DNA from: Euonymus europaeus
Taxonomy: Eukaryota > Streptophyta > Magnoliopsida > Celastrales > Celastraceae
Assembly (NCBI GenBank): GCA_963580455.1
Contig: OY756957.1
Coordinates: 6,205,001 to 6,269,000 of the forward strand
Direction of reading: 5' to 3'
Length of the DNA stretch: 64,000 nt
The notes under the pieces are model-generated. The model was given only the letters and a program-made list of their open reading frames with translations. It made no database searches and was not told the DNA's origin. Position 1 is the first letter of the stretch, and the number at the start of each line of letters is the position of its first letter. Made by a program: the position numbers and the translations under genes. This document shows, one piece after another, positions 21,545-32,725 of this stretch.

Positions 21545-21987
21545 GATGCGTTTGTTTCACAATTGTATTCTAGAGCTTTAAGCTCTCAATTCTCAAATGT
21601 TATAGACTAGTTTTAGCTCTATAAAATGCTGAATTGAAAGTTGTGGGACCCGTAGTTTTAAGCTGTATAAAAATGTTGTGGATGTTTGATTCATTTTTTC
21701 TATTAGATTAATTTTATAAATAAAATTACAAAAAATGTATTACAAAAATAAGTAATTGAGAACTTTTAAAATACTAAGGGGCAACTATGTAATATGGTTG
21801 TATATTATGTGGGTTCTACATCTTTAAGCTGTGAAAAACTATAAGATGATAACATTTCATTTAGCACAACTTAGAGGTATGAGGCTCACAACTTTAAGAT
21901 GTCAACAAAATATGGCGTTTGATTAGAACAACATTTTAAACGAACCCCACGGCTTTAAGTTGTGCGAAATGCAAAACAAACGGACCC
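21545..21987. mobile_element. Tourist-like MITE
   Basis: The left end GATGCGTTTGTTTCAC pairs with the reversed right end GGGTCCGTTTGTTTTGC. A pair of 'agctttaag' or 'ggctttaag' words is also inverted inside. The flanks are GAA and TAA, so the 3-bp duplication is imperfect. No coding. Confidence 0.55.
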
Positions 21988-22173
21988 TAAATCATTGACA
22001 TTTTACGTATTCAAATGTCCCTCCAACTTAACTGCTGATCAAATTTACGAAACAAAAATATATTTCTCACGAAATGAAGATATATACTTCACAAAATGTT
22101 GACATTTTATAAATTTTTTATATTTTTCCTTTTTCCATTTCCATATCTAAATCCGCGAATCTAATGGAATTTA

Positions 22174-22589
22174 TTGGACATTTGGTTAGCATTTTGAAGA
22201 GAGAATGAGATGAGCTGAGGATGAAGATGACTCATTCTCTTGTTTGGTTGAGTTTAGTAAAATTGAATCTCAAATTCATCCCACTCTCATTTCCTTCTTA
22301 TGGAGATTAACAACGCTCACTAAACTGATGAGATTAACTAATCTCCATAAGGAAGAATGTGTTTTGATGTTTTAATGACTATTTTATCCCTTAGTTAATC
22401 TCAATGATCATGACTTGCATTTTATATTGGGTTTCTAGTATTGTTAAAAAATAAAGAAAAAAAAAGATAATTAATATGAAAATTGTATAATTAAAATCCT
22501 AACACTCATTCTTTATTTTACACCAAACATGATAATGTTTCACACTCATCTCATGCTCACACTCATCGAAATGTCAAGCAAATACCTCG
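22174..22589. mobile_element. Tourist-like MITE with 3-bp TTA duplication
   Basis: TTA flanks both sides (22171-22173 and 22590-22592). The left end TTGGACATTTGGTTAGCATT pairs with the reversed right end CGAGGTATTTGCTTGACATT. A second inverted pair ('gagatgagctgagg' and 'ctcatctcatgctc') lies further in. Length and duplication fit PIF/Harbinger-derived MITEs. Confidence 0.65.
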
Positions 22590-22883
22590 TTAGTTCTTTA
22601 TCTCTTACTCATGTGGAATCATCTTGTAATATTTTTATGTTGCTCTTGGGCTTATAATCATATTCCATGCACTAATATTCATTTTAGTGAGTGAATATAC
22701 TTCTCTATATGCATATATAATGATCGACTTGCCACTTTTCTTTTCCCTTCCTTCCTAATAATGTAGGAATGGCGTAAAATTCATATGAACTTGTACCTCG
22801 GAAAATTGGTAAAAGTTCAAATGAATTTAAATGAAGGTGTGATCAAAGTGTCTCTTCCATATGCAAAAATACACACCATTTTA

Positions 22884-23515
22884 GGCTCCGTTTATTTGAC
22901 GGAAAATAAATTTTTAAAAAATATTTTCCTCACTTTATGGTGTTTGGGAATGAAAAATAAAAATAATAAGTTGAAAATGTTATATAATCAATTCAATTTT
23001 AAGACTTTAAAAATGGAAAACAACTTCCCTTCTCAACTTTGGGATGTTGTTTTCCCCAAAACTATGAGCATGAATGTGAACATATTAAATCACATATTTT
23101 TAACCCAATGCACATTTATGACCCGTAATACTTTAACCAAGTTAATTTAAATTGTGTTTCGTGTACATATAAACATATACATATTATATATATACATATA
23201 CATATGTATGTATACACACAATAAAAGACATTTAACAATAAAAAATAATTTGTTCTAAAGAATTTTCATTACTGTCAATATTATATATATATATATATAT
23301 GAATATGAATTCATGTATATTTACATAAAACATACACACACATTTGTTGGTCAACATAATAAAAAATGTTGTATTTCAAATTTTTAATTCCAAATAAACA
23401 AACAATGAAAAATATTAGTAACTTTTTTTGTCGAAACACTAGAAATTAGTTATTTTTACATGATATATTTTTCCTTTTCCATGAAATACTTGTTTTCCGT
23501 CAAACAAACGGAACC
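22884..23515. mobile_element. Tourist-like MITE (632 bp), well-preserved ends
   Basis: TTA flanks both sides (22881-22883 and 23516-23518). The left end GGCTCCGTTTATTTGACGG pairs with the reversed right end GGTTCCGTTTGTTTGACGG, and pairing continues through 'aaaataaat/aaaacaagt'. An open frame at 22785-23150 crosses the left border and is not a gene. Confidence 0.8.
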
Positions 23516-23652
23516 TTAGTTCAATCTAGCTTTCTAGTTCCAACAATTAAATAAGGATTTTGTATTTTTTTGGCCAGGACGGTAGCTATCAACCAAAAGC
23601 TACGGATTCACCTTTCAAGTCTGTTAACCGCTAAAACTCAATTAGCGAGCTC

Positions 23653-24191
23653 TTGGGGCGGACCCAAGGCATAATGTATGGGGTCAATTGACTTCACTTA
23701 TTTTTATTATTTTTTATATACTTATATGGTAAAATTTATTTTTGACTCCGCAAAGATTTTTATTTTGATCCACATTATTTTTATCTTTCTCAATGTTTAG
23801 TTGCATGCATACTTGGGTTTGAGGAAACTTTTATTTTTTAAAGCTCAAAGTGATTTAACTGTCTAATTTTGGCCCAAATATGTGGGTATATATTCAAGAC
23901 TACATAATTTGTGATAGAGATGATAAGATTATTGACACAAAATGGTATGAGAGTTATCGTCGTTACAAATTAGCACCTTGAAGTTTGGTTTCCTTATGCG
24001 GAACTGATTTGTACACAATTTTTTTATTTTTTTGTGCCTTAAAAAATAAAAGTCAATTTTCTTAGATCAACCATTTTTTTAATAAATAATCCTTAAAAAA
24101 ATTGGAGGCATTTCCCCTGAACAACTATAAACATTTTATCCTCCATCTATGAACCCAACCCCATAGGTTGAGTAGGTTGGGTCCACCCCTG
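23653..24191. mobile_element. Non-autonomous hAT-like element
   Basis: The left end TTGGGGCGGACCCAA pairs with the reversed right end CAGGGGTGGACCCAA. Flanks are GCGAGCTC and GCCGAGCTC, an 8-bp target-site duplication with one inserted base. The ends resemble those of the element at 34825-35389. The interior is AT-rich without coding. Confidence 0.6.
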
Positions 24192-24307
24192 GCCGAGCTC
24201 TCGTTTGGGCCTCTCTGATTAGCTCACCCCTAACTTCTTAGTCCACTGTGATCTTAATTTTGATTTTTTATACACTCTTGGACTATATATATATATCACT
24301 GCTTAAG

Positions 24308-24453
24308 GACGGGATCCCGCATGAGATTTATTGGGCAGGATGCACTTGGGCACCGTTGATGCGTGTGCAAGTGTGGGGGCCACACCACACTTACACATAC
24401 ATCAACATCAGACACAATATCTCTCACGATAAATCTCATGCGGGATCCCGCGC
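24308..24453. repeat. Short inverted-repeat element with perfect 21-bp arms
   Basis: Arms 24310-24330 and 24430-24450 are exact reverse complements; each contains the smaller palindrome CGGGATCCCG. The spacer of about 100 bp holds 'gtgtgggggccacaccacac', itself a small hairpin. It may be a very short MITE, but no clear duplication was found at the ends. Confidence 0.75.
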
Positions 24454-24459
24454 TTGAAA

Positions 24460-26062
24460 ATACTCACATATATGAATCAAGAATCAAGTAGATTGAGATT
24501 TAGCAGCGACTAGAACTATTGCCACAATATTATTAGTTTTAGTGGTGTCATTGCATAATGTCATACCATTTGCGACAGTTTTAATTGTTGCAGCATAATG
24601 TCACACAATTTGCGGCGAAACAAAAAATGTCGTCATAATAGGCCTTAACAAAAAAAGGCCGCGAAATAAAGTAAAAGAAATTCACTTGTGATATCGTCCA
24701 AATTTCCTCCAAAATTTGAAAAAATACAATTTGATTTTTCTCTCAAACCTTGTGCAGCGTAAGAATTTCCAATTGATAACGCTGGTAATATTGTCGATTA
24801 GGTCGCTACACCGAATCGGAGGGTGGCCCTGCACTAAATTAGTCTGCCAGCACTACATCAGATGTGGGACTACTTTTGTGTAATAGATGTGAGATCCAAT
24901 TGTAAAATTAATGGGGATATTTGTATGTTTTCATTGCAATTATTCTCAGTAAAAAAATCTCTCAATACAATCACATCAATAAAAACACACATTCTCATAT
25001 ATTACCCCCTCCTTATTAATTTTTTAACATCGTAAATGTCCTTTTTTATTAGATTGTGAATGTCCTTAAAAGCATTGAATATGGCGTCCATGCCTAGTAT
25101 TTATTCATATTGCAATAAGCGTGTGATCTTGACAGGCAGTAGTAGGACCTTAATTTGGAATCAAAATGGTGGGTTCCATTACTCCTCTGCAAACGAAGCA
25201 GTAATTTTACAACTCATCCATATATTAGGTAAACATACCTTAATTTCCGGCGTCTAGTACCACCAAACGACGTCGTTTATGAAGACTAATGAAACAACAT
25301 CGTCTGGCTCTCTATTGCTTTGGTGCGGTTTTGGCTCACTTGGTTATATTTCTTGTGATTTTATTCTAGTAGTAATTGTTCTGGTTTGGCTCTTTCCTTT
25401 GGTGTCCCCAGTGGGCTGTTTGAGCTGATTTTGCTTCTTATGTGGTGTTTGGCTCAGGGCTATTTCAGCTGATTTTACTTCTCTTGTATTGTATATGCTT
25501 GTGTCAGTTTTCAAATTATATATGTTGTTTGTCAACCCAAAACCTCACCATTAATCTATCTATTTATCTATTACCTTAGTAAAGATGGGTCTCAAGAAGG
25601 CACACAATGCGGCCATATCATCTTGATTGTTGGGATTCAATGACACATACGATTATGTTTGTATGACACAGAAGTATATAGTTCATTGTGTAGACCTCTA
25701 AATATAAATGTTGGGTTGATTACGAAGACTTACAGTTGTTATTGCTGTCACTCATAAATCATTGATGGATCATGTTGTAGTTTATAACTCTATATTTGTA
25801 ACGTCTTTTATATATTAAATTCTAAGAGACTTTAACAAAAACAATTTTACATCATACTAACTCTCTAGTTCTTTCTTTAGATAATTTTAATTTTATTATA
25901 TAATAATAATGATAGCTCATGAGTTATAATGCAGTGACCGAACAATACTTATTCAGTCATCAATCTAATAAGAACGACTGTAATTAATTAAGCTGCGTGT
26001 AGCATAGGCATACAGCTAGTTTACTTCTAATTGATGGGAATTTCGTTGAACAAAAGATTACC
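24460..26062. other. Intergenic; includes a fragment of a dispersed MITE family
   Basis: 24880-25030 holds, in reverse, the words 'taatatatgagaatgtg' and 'gatgtgattg.attgagagat' shared with copies near 30180 and 39240. The rest, including a weakly open stretch near 25060-25540, shows no recognised domain. Confidence 0.45.
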
Positions 26063-27094
26063 ATGAATAGCAGATCAAAAAAGTTTATTTTTTCTCCAGC
26101 AGCTGCTGAATATGGGGCCTCAATGGATGACACAGTGGATGTTTTGATAGATCCAGAGAGTGGTTGGTGGAACCCCTCTATTATCTCAGCTCTCTTTTGC
26201 GAGAGTGATGCGGATTTGATCATGCAACAATCGGTTAATCCTTATAGGGGGGAGGACATGCTTTTATGGAATGGATCTGCTAATGGTCATTACTCGGTCC
26301 GAAGTGGATACCACCGGGGTATGGAGATTCATCTCTCAAACAACCCAAGTACGTCGAAGGGAGACAATATAGGCCAATGGGATGAGATTTGGAAGCTGCA
26401 GTGTTCTCCCTCGGTAAAGATTTTTATCTGGAGGGTGGTGCATAATATTCTACCTATGTTTTCGAACTTGTCCAAAAGGAAGATTGGAAATGATGTGACT
26501 TGTCCAGTTTGTAATTCTGCTGAGGAATCTATTTTGCATAGTCTTTTCCAATGCAAGCAAGCTGTGGAGATTTTCTGCTCCTGCCCGATCCAATTTCAAA
26601 AGCTCCCAATGATTTTCTCCTCTTTTAAAGAAGCTTGGAATGCTTACTCCGACCGTCTCAGCTCTTCCGATTTGGGTGAGTTGGCTACTACACTACGAGT
26701 CATATGGCAAAGAAGGAATTTATTTCTTTATTGAGGTCAGATAGTTCCCCCGAGAGTAGCTGTGAATCAAATATTAAATGGAGGACTTGGTCACTCAAGC
26801 CGTAGCCTCATAAAGGAGGTTGATCCCCCAGCCATGTCTCCTCCTATGCGGTGGAGAAAGCCAGAGCAGGGTCTTTTTAAAATCAATTTCGATGCAGCCT
26901 CCAACCAAGAGAAAAGAAGTACAGTTCTGGGCTGCTGTACTTCTACGTAATTTGTTTCTTATGTAATGACTATGAATTGATGTTCGTCTACCTTTGGATA
27001 GGGATAGTGCTGCTGGTTTGATGGCAGGTTCTGGTGTTTCCACACCTTAATATATCAGGTCCTTTGGGATCTTTGTTTCAACAAAAAAAAAAAA
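26063..27094 (+). pseudogene. 5'-truncated LINE: zf-RVT and start of RNase H, with poly(A) tail
   Basis: The first frame (26063-26734) contains a zf-RVT region with WKLQCSPSVKIFIWRVVHNILP and CPVCNSAEESILHSLFQC, typical of the C-terminal part of plant L1-type reverse transcriptases. It stops at 26732. The second frame (26762-26950) has RWRKPEQGLFKINFDAA, the usual junction into the RNase H domain, and also stops early. The sequence ends with 'tcctttgggatctttgtttc' and an A-run at 27083-27094, a normal LINE 3' end. The reverse transcriptase core and endonuclease are missing because of 5' truncation. Confidence 0.82.
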
Positions 27095-27367
27095 GGTTTC
27101 ACACTTCGTTGATTACACCAAAGTAGCTGGAATTCAAAAGATGATTCGTCTCTGTAATCGCATTCAATAATAAGTAATAGAGCCACTCTCCAGATGTTAC
27201 AATTTTAAACTAGACAAAATCTTTACGTTACTCGACAACCTTTTTCGCACTTTGATTCTTGCTCCATTAAATCAATCAACAAGAAACATACTAGATTGCA
27301 AAGAAGTCAAATTATTTATGCGTTTTCGGTTAAAACGAAGTACGAACCATGTTTATAAGCATATATT
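27095..27367. other. 3' flank of the WAT1-related gene
   Basis: Lies between the LINE poly(A) and the stop codon of the minus-strand transporter gene; it probably includes the transporter 3'UTR. No other feature seen. Confidence 0.5.
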
Positions 27368-29346
27368 TTAACTTAACAGAGGCTTCTGTGCATCAAATTC
27401 ACTTCCCAAGCCATCGGCATAGCCATGTCCTTCCTTTTCTTTAGCCCATAGCACAAAGTAGAGACCCGTAAACATTAAGAACATACCGGCTAGGCTGCAT
27501 TAAGAGAGCGATCCATTAATCAAATTCCAAGTTGATTGTTCAAGATTAACAGAATTGATACTAATTATACCTTCCGATCTTAATGGTTTCTCCTAATGTA
27601 ATAGCAGAGAGAATGACCGAGATCACTGTTGCAATGGGGCTAAACATGGACACCAGCACCGGACCCCTTTTTCTCAATGCCCATCCACTAAAACTTACCG
27701 ATGCTCCACTTACTATTCCTCCCTATCCATTCAAAAGTTTATCAAGGTTTGGATCAACATATCAAACATTTTGCATTGGATATATGACAGTAGTAGTGCA
27801 TTTAGTCCCAAATCATAGTGTGTATGTTTACCAGCAGAGAATAGCCAATGAGAGGTCCAATACTCGTAAGAGGCCAATTAATAAGTTCCATTGAACCGTC
27901 TCGAAAAATTTGAACCATTGCAGTTATCAACACACCGATGAAGGATGTTACGGCAGATATCGACACTGGCGCAGGAAAATCGCCTAAAGTTGCAGTCTGC
28001 ATCCAATGAAATGTATAAATACATACATAATTAGAAAACAATAGTACTCTCTTTTTTGTTAATCAAAAAATCTATACGGTTTTGGCTCTAGAGAAATTTA
28101 TCGACTAGACTATCGTCCGGGTTGTTAAAACAATAGTACTTCTGCATTAGATTAACTCATTCCCATTTATACCTGCAGGACAATGTTGCTCGATAGGACG
28201 AAAACAGCCGCCATGAGATACAAGCAACCGATGATCTTTTGTCTGTCAAAGACAGGATCCAGATGATGATGATGATGATCAGGGGATGTCATGTTTGCTT
28301 GTTTAATTGATGCAGTGCTGTGCATTAGGCTCATGGTGGTGGCACCTACAACACAGAGTAATGTCCCTGCAATCTTGACTTTGCTGTATATGCAACTTAG
28401 CTTAACTTTCTCGAACCTGCACCAGTTCAAACCAAATTAGTTTTGGTAATCTGGAATTATTGAATCCATACATATATGCAATTGATGTAGCAATTACAAG
28501 AATAAGGTACCTAAATGTCCAAGCAATGATAAAAATGAGTCCAGGAGCAAGATTCGGCATCGCTGTCGCCATTGCTGGTGAAGTTAGATTCATCCCCTCT
28601 AGAAATAGAGTTTGGAACAAGGTTACCCTAAATAAAACAAACAAAGAAAATCAAGTTACATTAATCCTCATTTTCTTGGAACGAATGTTCATGGAATTTA
28701 TGCATTTGTTTTAGGATCCAAGGGTTCTTTTAGAGGCGTTCCTTAGATGTTACTTGGGTACTCATTGTCCAAACTAAAAAAGTTATGGATTCGAGTGGGG
28801 AGGCAGGATAAAGAGGTATCCATAGCGATGCAAAAACACATCCTAGGCCAGAATTACAAAATTTCAATACGTAATTCAACAAGTTCTTTCAAACTTTGCA
28901 CCAAATTATTTCTTTTTTTCTCAAATTTTTTGAACAATACATCATCGTAGAATTGCAATTAAGTCTAATGTAAAGTCTTTGCTTACCCTCCAAAGGCTAT
29001 CAAAACTAGCTGAATCATTAACTTTGAAGTCAATTGATTAGGCCATTTGCTCCTGCACCATATATGAACATGTAAAAACCATTGATATATTAACTAAGCT
29101 CCAATTTCATCATATTATAGAAAACAGAGAGAAGAAAAGAAATTACCTTTCCAAACAAACAGCAAGAGGAGAGAGGATGAGGAAGGTAGCAAAGGTAGAG
29201 AAGATAACAATGGTGAAAGGCTTGAGGCCTAAAGACATCAAGTAACTCATCAAAACTGAGTTCCCAGCATATACAAATTGGTTCAATATCAAACCTCCTG
29301 TTATTATTACATCTTCAAGCTTCTCTCTTCTCGTATACCAATCCAT
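27368..29346 (-). CDS. WAT1-related (EamA/MtN21-type) membrane transporter
   Basis: Seven exons on the minus strand: 29346-29147, 29052-28987, 28627-28511, 28416-28173, 27996-27832, 27722-27571 and 27494-27368. All borders are GT-AG and the phases agree, giving 356 residues, the usual size for this family. Each exon encodes hydrophobic helices of a 10-TM drug/metabolite-transporter fold with two EamA repeats. Recognisable stretches are VTLFQTLFLEGMNLTSPAMA, PNLAPGLIFIIAWTFRFEKV, TSFIGVLITAMVQ, WALRKRGPVLVSMFSPIATV and TLGETIKIGSLAGMF. The tail AKEKEGHGYADG is cytosolic. Family members export amino acids or auxin at the plasma membrane or tonoplast; the substrate is not predictable here. A His run (HHHHH) sits in the central loop. 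The start ATG opens the first helix region and has an in-frame stop upstream. Confidence 0.93.
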
Positions 29347-30150
29347 TTGAAATGGAAAAAATTGATGATAATTATGGATTTTTGTTTCTCTTCTCCTTCT
29401 TCAATTGCCTCCTCCGCCTACAAACCCTCGCATTATGTGTTTGATGAAAAGAAGCCTATCTTTTTCTTTTGTTTTCCTTTTCTATTGTTTTCTTTCTTTC
29501 TTGCGAGCGTTTGGTTACAAAGAAAGAAAAAAGCTCCCCAAAACCTCCATTGTTGTCCTGCTTTCACAGATGTGCATGAAACAAAGCAGAACCTCTCATT
29601 CTATCTTGTCTGTTTTCGTATCTAACCTTCAAGGGGCTTTCCTACCAGTCTTCTCGCAAGAAAATCAGATTTTCCTTAACAAGTCTCTCTCTCTCCCTAG
29701 ATTGTTTATGTGTGTGTGTATATATATGATGGATTGCTTATTTTTAGACGGAATTGCTCATTTTTTTGGGGGTAGAATCAAGCACCTGCCTATGCATTAA
29801 GTTTATCTAATGGGCAGCATTGATTGTCACAACTGCAATATCAAAACTCAAAAGTGATCAATAAATTTACCACAAAATTAATAAATATAAAATATTTTGG
29901 TGCTCAAAGGCCTAGTTTGGACTGCTTTAAAGATGGGTGGTACTCGAATTTCGACCTTCCAAACTCTATGACTACTTCAAGTATTTGAGGTGAGTTGGAC
30001 AAACCAGTTACGTATGACTTTTATTGGGCTCATGATATGCTTTCTTTGTCAATATACGCAGAACCGGGCCGGAAATAAAAGCCCATAGATACCATATAAA
30101 AGTTCAATTCTAACCTAAAAGATCAATGTTATCTAGGTTTGATGTTTAGA
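29347..30150. other. Promoter side of the WAT1-related gene
   Basis: Probable 5'UTR and promoter of the minus-strand transporter. Open frames at 29278-29800 on the plus strand are antisense to or upstream of it and have no family signal. A (gt)n(at)n stretch lies near 29710-29728. Confidence 0.45.
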
Positions 30151-30151
30151 G

Positions 30152-30975
30152 TAAACGCAATGGTGAGAAGTTAAGGGGAGGGAGTAATATATGAGAATGT
30201 GCATTTTTAGTAATTTGATTATATTAAGAGATGTGTTTTACTGATGTGATTGAGTATGTAACTTAATTTTTGAGTAATATGGGTGACACTCAATGGATAC
30301 TATATTCAACACTTAATATTATACTTTATGGATAAATGTAGTGCTACAACGAAGGCAAAATGACACTTGATTTTTGTTGGAAATTTTATTTATCCTACAC
30401 ATTTGAAGCAGCAAGTAGATGATGAATAGTGATTTTAATTGAACTCATACAATCAATTAATTGTTGTCACGTCACTTTTATACAAAATGATTTGAATTTT
30501 TGTGGGAGAAATTTTTTGAATATGATAATTTGGTAGTGCACAAATTCCAAATATTTTAGAGTGCTAAAAATGTACTCCCTCCGTTCCATTTTAATTGTCA
30601 TTTATTTCTTTTTGGGATGTCCCAAAATGCATGTCAATTTCAATTAATAAAAGCTATTTTTTTCATTTTACCATTAACTTGAAAAGCTCAATAACCATGC
30701 ACTTTATAAATAAGGGTATAAACGTCAAATTGAAGGAGATTTAAATATTTTCTTAAACTGTGTGAAAGAGTGAATGAGACAATTAAAATGGGACGGATGG
30801 AGTATTTGTCATAGAAAAATGAAAAAAAAATTATATTTAAAGATATGTTTTACTGAAGCAACTGTATTTAGATGTGTGTTTTGTTGATTTGAAAAAATCT
30901 GTGGGATCACTTTTTGTGTAATAGAAGCAGTACTCAATCTGAAAGTTGATGGAGATATTTGTATGTTCCAACCCC
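30152..30975. mobile_element. Diverged MITE of the 39219-39570 family, hit by a Stowaway
   Basis: The left end 'agagtaaacgcaatggtgag' and the following 'taatatatgagaatgtg', 'ttttactgatgtgattgagt' match the copy at 39219-39570. The right part (30840-30970) repeats 'ttttactga', 'tgtgtaatagaag' and 'gatggagatatttgtatg'. The right terminus is eroded, so the boundary is approximate. Confidence 0.4.
30575..30802. mobile_element. Stowaway MITE (228 bp)
   Basis: CTCCCTCCGTTCCATTTTAA at the left and, reversed, CTCCATCCGTCCCATTTTAA at the right; TA at both flanks (30573-30574 and 30803-30804). It is nested in the older MITE-like sequence around it. Confidence 0.9.
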
Positions 30976-31666
30976 AAATTTTATAAAAAAATTAAATTCA
31001 TGAACACTTGTATGTTCTTAAATTCTATAATTAGATTATAACCATAGCTACCTTGGATACCCTTACTCCTGAGAGGCTGGTATGTTAATGTTATCCTTGT
31101 GCACTAAGTTATACCTTCATTCGTTCCCTGTTCTTGATTTAGGCATATTTTTTGGGCTGCAAAATGGCAAAAAGAATACCAACTTACCAAGAGAAGTAAT
31201 TCAGACATAGAATTCCAATTATTTTGGCCGTTGCCTTTCTATTGTCTCTTTCTGGAGATTCCATCTTTTCTAGCCGTCCTATTTTCCAAAAGATTTCCTA
31301 AATTCACATCCAAACTAATTCAAAGCAAATGAAACCATTAAAAGAAGTCAAAATGTGATCTTTTAACCTCCTTTACAGTGGAAATTTATGATAGAAACTA
31401 AGAGATTTTTTCATTGTGAATTATATTCTTGTGGTCACACGTTGAGTTTTGACCTAACTTATCCTGTCATAGCTAGGTGGAAAACGTTTGTACATGCGAC
31501 TCTAACAATCGAAATTAATTATGTCCCTATCATTCATGACGATAAACTTATATGGTATCATTTTAAGTTATCAAAAAATATATATATAATAGACACATCA
31601 AATAATTTTGCTTGTACTTTTCTTTGATCCCAAAATTAGATCAAATGAATCAAAATGAAAAAAATA
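30976..31666. other. Intergenic, 3' flank of the metalloproteinase gene
   Basis: No gene recognised. A plus-strand open frame at 31388-31627 has no domain. The part adjoining 31667 is the likely 3'UTR of the minus-strand protease gene. Confidence 0.4.
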
Positions 31667-32725
31667 CTATAAAAACAGTAGCAAAACTACCACCACTAAA
31701 GACATGGTCCACTTTGATGATCTCCTTTTTAGACTATGACCATTATTAGAAGAATTTTCAGACTCCAACAATGAGCTAAACTTGAAATTAGGGTTTGACC
31801 CATAAAGTGCTTGAACACCCTCCACGTCATCAATTTTCAGGTCCACCTTCTTGGTTCTAGGACTTAAACTTGGATACATCACAGCTTCCTTGACCGACGT
31901 GTGGGCAAGTCCTAGTACATGCCCAATCTCATGCGTAGCCACTGATTCTAAGTCAACGGCAGCCTTTGATTTGACTTGATTAAAATCAACGGCCCAGGTT
32001 TCAGCTGCATCCAGATGAAACCTTCCGTTCTCAGGGGAAAATGCGTGCGCCAATACACCCAATACACCATCGAACGCCTCTCCATCACCGTGATCGCCCC
32101 GGTAAAACCCAATTCGAATATCGGCCGAGCCGTAGTCTTCAGATTCATAAAAATTCACCGGAATCACCGACGACCACCGTGAGAAGGATCGTTCAAACAC
32201 CGCCCTCATCTCCGACATACTTATGTAATCAATCAAATTATCCGGCGAAAATGAGTACGTTAAAGTCACCGGCGACGGACGTTCCCACCTGGGTTTCCCA
32301 TTAAAATAAGCGAAATGTCTCGTTGATTTTAAAGCATGATTGGTATCGCTCACTCCACACCTGGGGGACATAATCGTCGATATAGTATCCGAGTCGAGTT
32401 TCCCGGTCACCGGTAATCCCAGCTTGGTTTGGTACGCGGTGACGGCGGATTGTAATTGGTCATCGAATGTATCGGTGAAGTTGGTATCGGGTATCGGGAG
32501 GTACCCGAAACGTTGGAAGTATTGTTTGAGCTCCGACATGCCGTTGACGTGGCTACCCATCCCGGCGTCTAGAAATCGAGTGAAGTTGTGCCACGTGGAG
32601 TTTCTGGTACCGACAGTTATGACGGTTGATGGGTCCTGTATTATTCTGGCGAGAAAGCAAGGTTGAGATTGGAAGAGGAAGGAGAAGGAGACAATTAGAG
32701 TGAAATAACTGAAAAACGGAAACAT
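31667..32725 (-). CDS. Plant matrix metalloproteinase (M10A zinc endopeptidase)
   Basis: A single exon of 352 codons. A signal peptide covers about residues 1-26 (hydrophobic, ending near CFLA). The prodomain has a peptidoglycan-binding-like fold (ELKQYFQRFGYLP, TAYQTKLGLPVTG) and the cysteine switch PRCGVSD at 121-127, whose Cys keeps the zymogen inactive. The catalytic domain has HEIGHVLGLAH at 265-275 (three zinc His and the catalytic Glu) and the Met-turn at M283. The structural Zn/Ca loop YRGDHGDGEAFDG is present at 208-220. There is no hemopexin domain, as usual in plants. The C-terminus (SKWTMSLVVVVLLLFL) is hydrophobic after a basic stretch, which fits a GPI-anchor signal. Expected at the outer face of the plasma membrane or in the wall, in remodelling and defence. 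The start is the first ATG, directly before the signal peptide. Confidence 0.96.
   Translation of the reverse strand: MFPFFSYFTLIVSFSFLFQSQPCFLARIIQDPSTVITVGTRNSTWHNFTRFLDAGMGSHVNGMSELKQYFQRFGYLPIPDTNFTDTFDDQLQSAVTAYQTKLGLPVTGKLDSDTISTIMSPRCGVSDTNHALKSTRHFAYFNGKPRWERPSPVTLTYSFSPDNLIDYISMSEMRAVFERSFSRWSSVIPVNFYESEDYGSADIRIGFYRGDHGDGEAFDGVLGVLAHAFSPENGRFHLDAAETWAVDFNQVKSKAAVDLESVATHEIGHVLGLAHTSVKEAVMYPSLSPRTKKVDLKIDDVEGVQALYGSNPNFKFSSLLESENSSNNGHSLKRRSSKWTMSLVVVVLLLFL

Noticed and set aside
29278..29800. Two overlapping plus-strand frames of 115 and 131 codons
   Set aside because: Low-complexity Phe/Ser/Leu-rich translations antisense to the first exon and leader of the WAT1-related gene.
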